Assembly (NCBI GenBank): GCA_030599515.1
Contig: JAUVNV010000144.1
Coordinates: 1-6,514 of the forward strand
Reading direction: 5' to 3'
Length of the DNA stretch: 6,514 nucleotides
Source: Acidimicrobiia bacterium
GTDB taxonomy: Bacteria > Actinomycetota > Acidimicrobiia > Spongiisociales > UBA5794
Each line of letters opens with the position of its first letter. The first letter of the stretch is position 1. The translations under genes were made by a program, and so were the position numbers. A model generated the notes under the pieces. The model ran no database searches and was not told where the DNA came from. It saw nothing but the letters and a program-made list of their open reading frames with translations. Below, piece after piece: positions 4,510 through 6,514 of this stretch.

Positions 4510-6514
4510 GCACGCCGCCGACGATGAAGAAGACCGAACGGGTCGAGATCCAGAGCGCGGGGCACGGTCGAGGGCCATTCGGCAGTCAGACACTCGGACA
4601 GAAGGCCATCCACTTCGGGCCGTCCATGCGGCGGCTCATCAGACGTCTCCGACCCGAACGCCTGAAGGTCATCGCCGTGATCGCCGCAGCCGTCGTCAGC
4701 GTGGCGCTCGCGTCCATCGGTCCCAGAGTGTTGGGTCGGGCCACCGACATCATCTTCTCGGGCGTGGTCGGGAAGATGCTCCCTGCCGGGATGTCGAAGG
4801 CTGAGGCGATCGAATCGGTGCGGGCAAGGGGCCAGGATCAGATCGCCGACATGCTGGGCGGTGTTGACTTCGTGGCGGGCCAGGGCATCGACTTCTCCGC
4901 ACTGCGAAACGTTCTCCTCTTCGCACTCGCCCTCTACGCGGCCTCCTTCCTGTTCCAGTTCCTCCAGGGCTACCTCCTCAACGACGTCGTCCAGCACACC
5001 ATGTTGCGTCTGCGGGCCGAGGTCGAAGACAAGATCAACCATCTGCCATTGCGCTACTTCGACGGGCTGCCGCGCGGTGAGCTCCTGAGCCGGGTCACGA
5101 ACGACATCGACAACGTCTCCCAGAGCCTCCAGCAGACGATGAGCCAGCTCCTCAACTCGCTCCTCACGATCGTGTTCGTATTCGCGATGATGATCTCCAT
5201 CTCCTGGAGCCTCGCCCTGATCGCCCTCGTGACGATCCCGCTGACGATGCTCCTCGCCGGCCTCGTCATGCGGAAGTCGCAGACGAGATTCGTCGCCCAA
5301 TGGCGCCGAACCGGCAATCTGAATGCCCAGGTCGAAGAAGCCTTCACGGGACACGCCCTCGTCAAGGTGTTCGGCCGCCAGAGCGAAGTGCAGGAGTCAT
5401 TCGAGGCCGAGAACGACGGCTTGTACGAGGCGAGCTTCGGCGCCCAGTTTCTGTCGGGCCTGATCATGCCGATCGCGATGTTCATCGGGAACCTGAACTA
5501 CGTGATCATCGCCGTGATCGGCGGCCTCAGGGTTGCGAGCGGATCGCTGAGTCTCGGTGACGTGCAGGCGTTCATCCAGTACTCCCGGCAGTTCACCCGG
5601 CCCATCACACAGGTCGCTTCGATGGCCAACCTCCTGCAGTCGGGGGTGGCCTCGATCGAGCGCGTGTTCGAACTCCTCGACGCAGAAGACGAGCCGGCAG
5701 ACAGCGAACTCGCGGAGACACCGACCGTTAGCCACGGTCGCGTGGCGTTCGAGGACGTCTCGTTCCGGTACCTCGAGGATCAGCCGCTGATCGACCACAT
5801 GAGCTTCCATGTCGACCCCGGCCAGACCGTCGCGATCGTCGGACCGACCGGTGCAGGCAAGACGACGCTCGTCAACCTCATCATGCGGTTCTACGACCTG
5901 GACGCCGGACACATCACCCTCGACGGCATCGACATCGCCACGATGCGGCGGGACGATCTCCGCCTTCAGACCGGCATGGTTCTCCAGGACACCTGGCTGT
6001 TCGAAGGGACGATCAGGGACAACATCGCATACGGACGTCTCGACGCCACCGAAGACGAGATCATGGAAGCGGCGCGGGCGACCTACGTCGACCGGTTCGT
6101 CGGTGCCCTACCCGACGGTTACGACACGGTCGTCGACGACGATGGCGGCCGGATCAGCGCAGGCGAGAAGCAGCTCATCACGATCGCGAGAGCATTCCTC
6201 GCGGACCCGGCGCTTCTGATCCTCGACGAGGCAACGAGTTCGGTCGACACCCGCACCGAGGTGCTCGTCCAGCACGCCATGTCGGCGCTGCGTGCCGACC
6301 GGACGAGCTTCGTGATCGCCCACCGACTCTCCACGATCCGGGACGCAGATCTGATTCTCGTCATGGAGGACGGTCGTATTGTCGAACAAGGCAACCATCA
6401 CGAACTCCTCGCACTCGCAGGCGCCTACGTCCGGCTCTACGAGTCCCAGTTCACCGGCCCCCCGGCGTCTTGCTTAGAAAACGGCACGATGTTGCCGGCG
6501 TTTTCTACGCCAGA
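4506..6514 (+). CDS. ABC exporter half-transporter B (consensus catalytic subunit), runs to window end
   Basis: The frame is open for 669 codons to the window edge. A cytosolic extension of about 50 residues precedes six hydrophobic segments near 54-75, 134-156, 209-232, 234-256, 316-340 and 350-372. About 58 residues separate the first two segments. The ATPase domain has Walker A GPTGAGKT (446-453), Q494, Walker B LLILD (570-574), catalytic E575, D-loop SSVD and switch histidine H606. The signature is degenerate, ISAGE (550-554) for LSGGQ. It therefore complements subunit A: B's Walker motifs with A's signature make the working ATP site, and A's Walker motifs with B's signature make the degenerate one. 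Layout and length fit the Rv1272c-type partner. Start ATG 4506 overlaps A's stop as ATGA. The family usually ends shortly after the LYESQF seen near 646-651, so the last 18 or so residues are suspect; removing one C from the run at 6458-6463 would end the protein at TAG 6475. Confidence 0.92.
   Translation, partial: MSTPPTMKKTERVEIQSAGHGRGPFGSQTLGQKAIHFGPSMRRLIRRLRPERLKVIAVIAAAVVSVALASIGPRVLGRATDIIFSGVVGKMLPAGMSKAEAIESVRARGQDQIADMLGGVDFVAGQGIDFSALRNVLLFALALYAASFLFQFLQGYLLNDVVQHTMLRLRAEVEDKINHLPLRYFDGLPRGELLSRVTNDIDNVSQSLQQTMSQLLNSLLTIVFVFAMMISISWSLALIALVTIPLTMLLAGLVMRKSQTRFVAQWRRTGNLNAQVEEAFTGHALVKVFGRQSEVQESFEAENDGLYEASFGAQFLSGLIMPIAMFIGNLNYVIIAVIGGLRVASGSLSLGDVQAFIQYSRQFTRPITQVASMANLLQSGVASIERVFELLDAEDEPADSELAETPTVSHGRVAFEDVSFRYLEDQPLIDHMSFHVDPGQTVAIVGPTGAGKTTLVNLIMRFYDLDAGHITLDGIDIATMRRDDLRLQTGMVLQDTWLFEGTIRDNIAYGRLDATEDEIMEAARATYVDRFVGALPDGYDTVVDDDGGRISAGEKQLITIARAFLADPALLILDEATSSVDTRTEVLVQHAMSALRADRTSFVIAHRLSTIRDADLILVMEDGRIVEQGNHHELLALAGAYVRLYESQFTGPPASCLENGTMLPAFSTP
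6475..6507 (+). terminator. Terminator-like hairpin at the end of the ABC operon
   Basis: TAGAAAACG (6475-6483) pairs perfectly with CGTTTTCTA (6499-6507). Alternatively TAGAAAA/TTTTCTA and an inner CGGCA/TGCCG stem with a six-base loop form 12 pairs with a three-base bulge. The A-rich left and T-rich right flanks of the GC core resemble a bidirectional intrinsic terminator. Against it, the T-tract is short and frame B is still open through it. A second small hairpin (GGCG/CGCC around TTTTCTA, 6497-6511) overlaps the right arm. Confidence 0.45.

Noticed and set aside
4389..5354. Minus-strand frame of 321 codons, His/Asp/Glu-rich
   Set aside because: It is antisense to the well-supported membrane domain of subunit B and shows the same compositional artefact.
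6475..6507. Hairpin as an integron attC site or insertion-sequence end
   Set aside because: The conserved core triplets and inverse core of attC are absent, and no transposase or target duplication is visible in the window.
1..6514. High frequency of GATC and CGATCG words as a possible repeat or uptake signal
   Set aside because: The words fall mostly across ATC-G and GAT-CG codon junctions in coding frames, with no regular spacing or strand bias that I can see.

Overview
The window looks like chromosomal DNA of a high-GC actinobacterium. The reasons are strong G/C preference at third codon positions, GTG starts, overlapping stop/start junctions, a probable leaderless mRNA, a cyclase-ATPase signalling protein of the type common in Actinobacteria, and an ABC exporter pair resembling the mycobacterial Rv1273c/Rv1272c pair. 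A member of the Acidimicrobiia or a relative is possible, but that is inference. I see no tRNA, rRNA, CRISPR array, insertion sequence or phage gene.

Left part, minus strand. Positions 1-901 hold the first 300 residues of a class III nucleotide cyclase fused to a P-loop ATPase; the gene runs off the left edge. All six canonical cyclase catalytic residues are present. A 184-base gap separates it from an upstream gene on the same strand, a complete APH-fold kinase (1086-2069) most like hydroxylysine/homoserine-type kinases.

Middle, 2070-2164. This is a compact divergent control region. It has a perfect 22-base palindrome (10-base arms, 2-base spacer) and a plus-strand -10 box (TATACT) touching it. 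An overlapping minus-strand -10-like box (TATAAC) lies in the same place. The plus-strand -10 sits 6 bases before the GTG of a TetR-family regulator, so that mRNA is probably leaderless.

Right part, plus strand. The TetR gene (2165-2785), ABC half-transporter A (2779-4509) and ABC half-transporter B (from 4506) overlap end to start and form one operon. A has a degenerate Walker B/H-loop (Asp for Glu, Gln for His). B has a degenerate signature motif (ISAGE for LSGGQ). These are the complementary defects of an asymmetric heterodimeric exporter with one consensus and one degenerate ATP site. The likely logic is that TetR binds the palindrome and represses its own operon, and perhaps the divergent kinase, until a ligand, plausibly an exporter substrate, releases it.

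Right edge. A terminator-like hairpin (6475-6507) lies where the exporter gene should end, but frame B reads through it without a stop. A run of six C just upstream marks a possible one-base frameshift or sequencing error. Most of the window is recognisable biology. The items most worth checking are the leaderless divergent control region, the 3' frame conflict and the asymmetric exporter.
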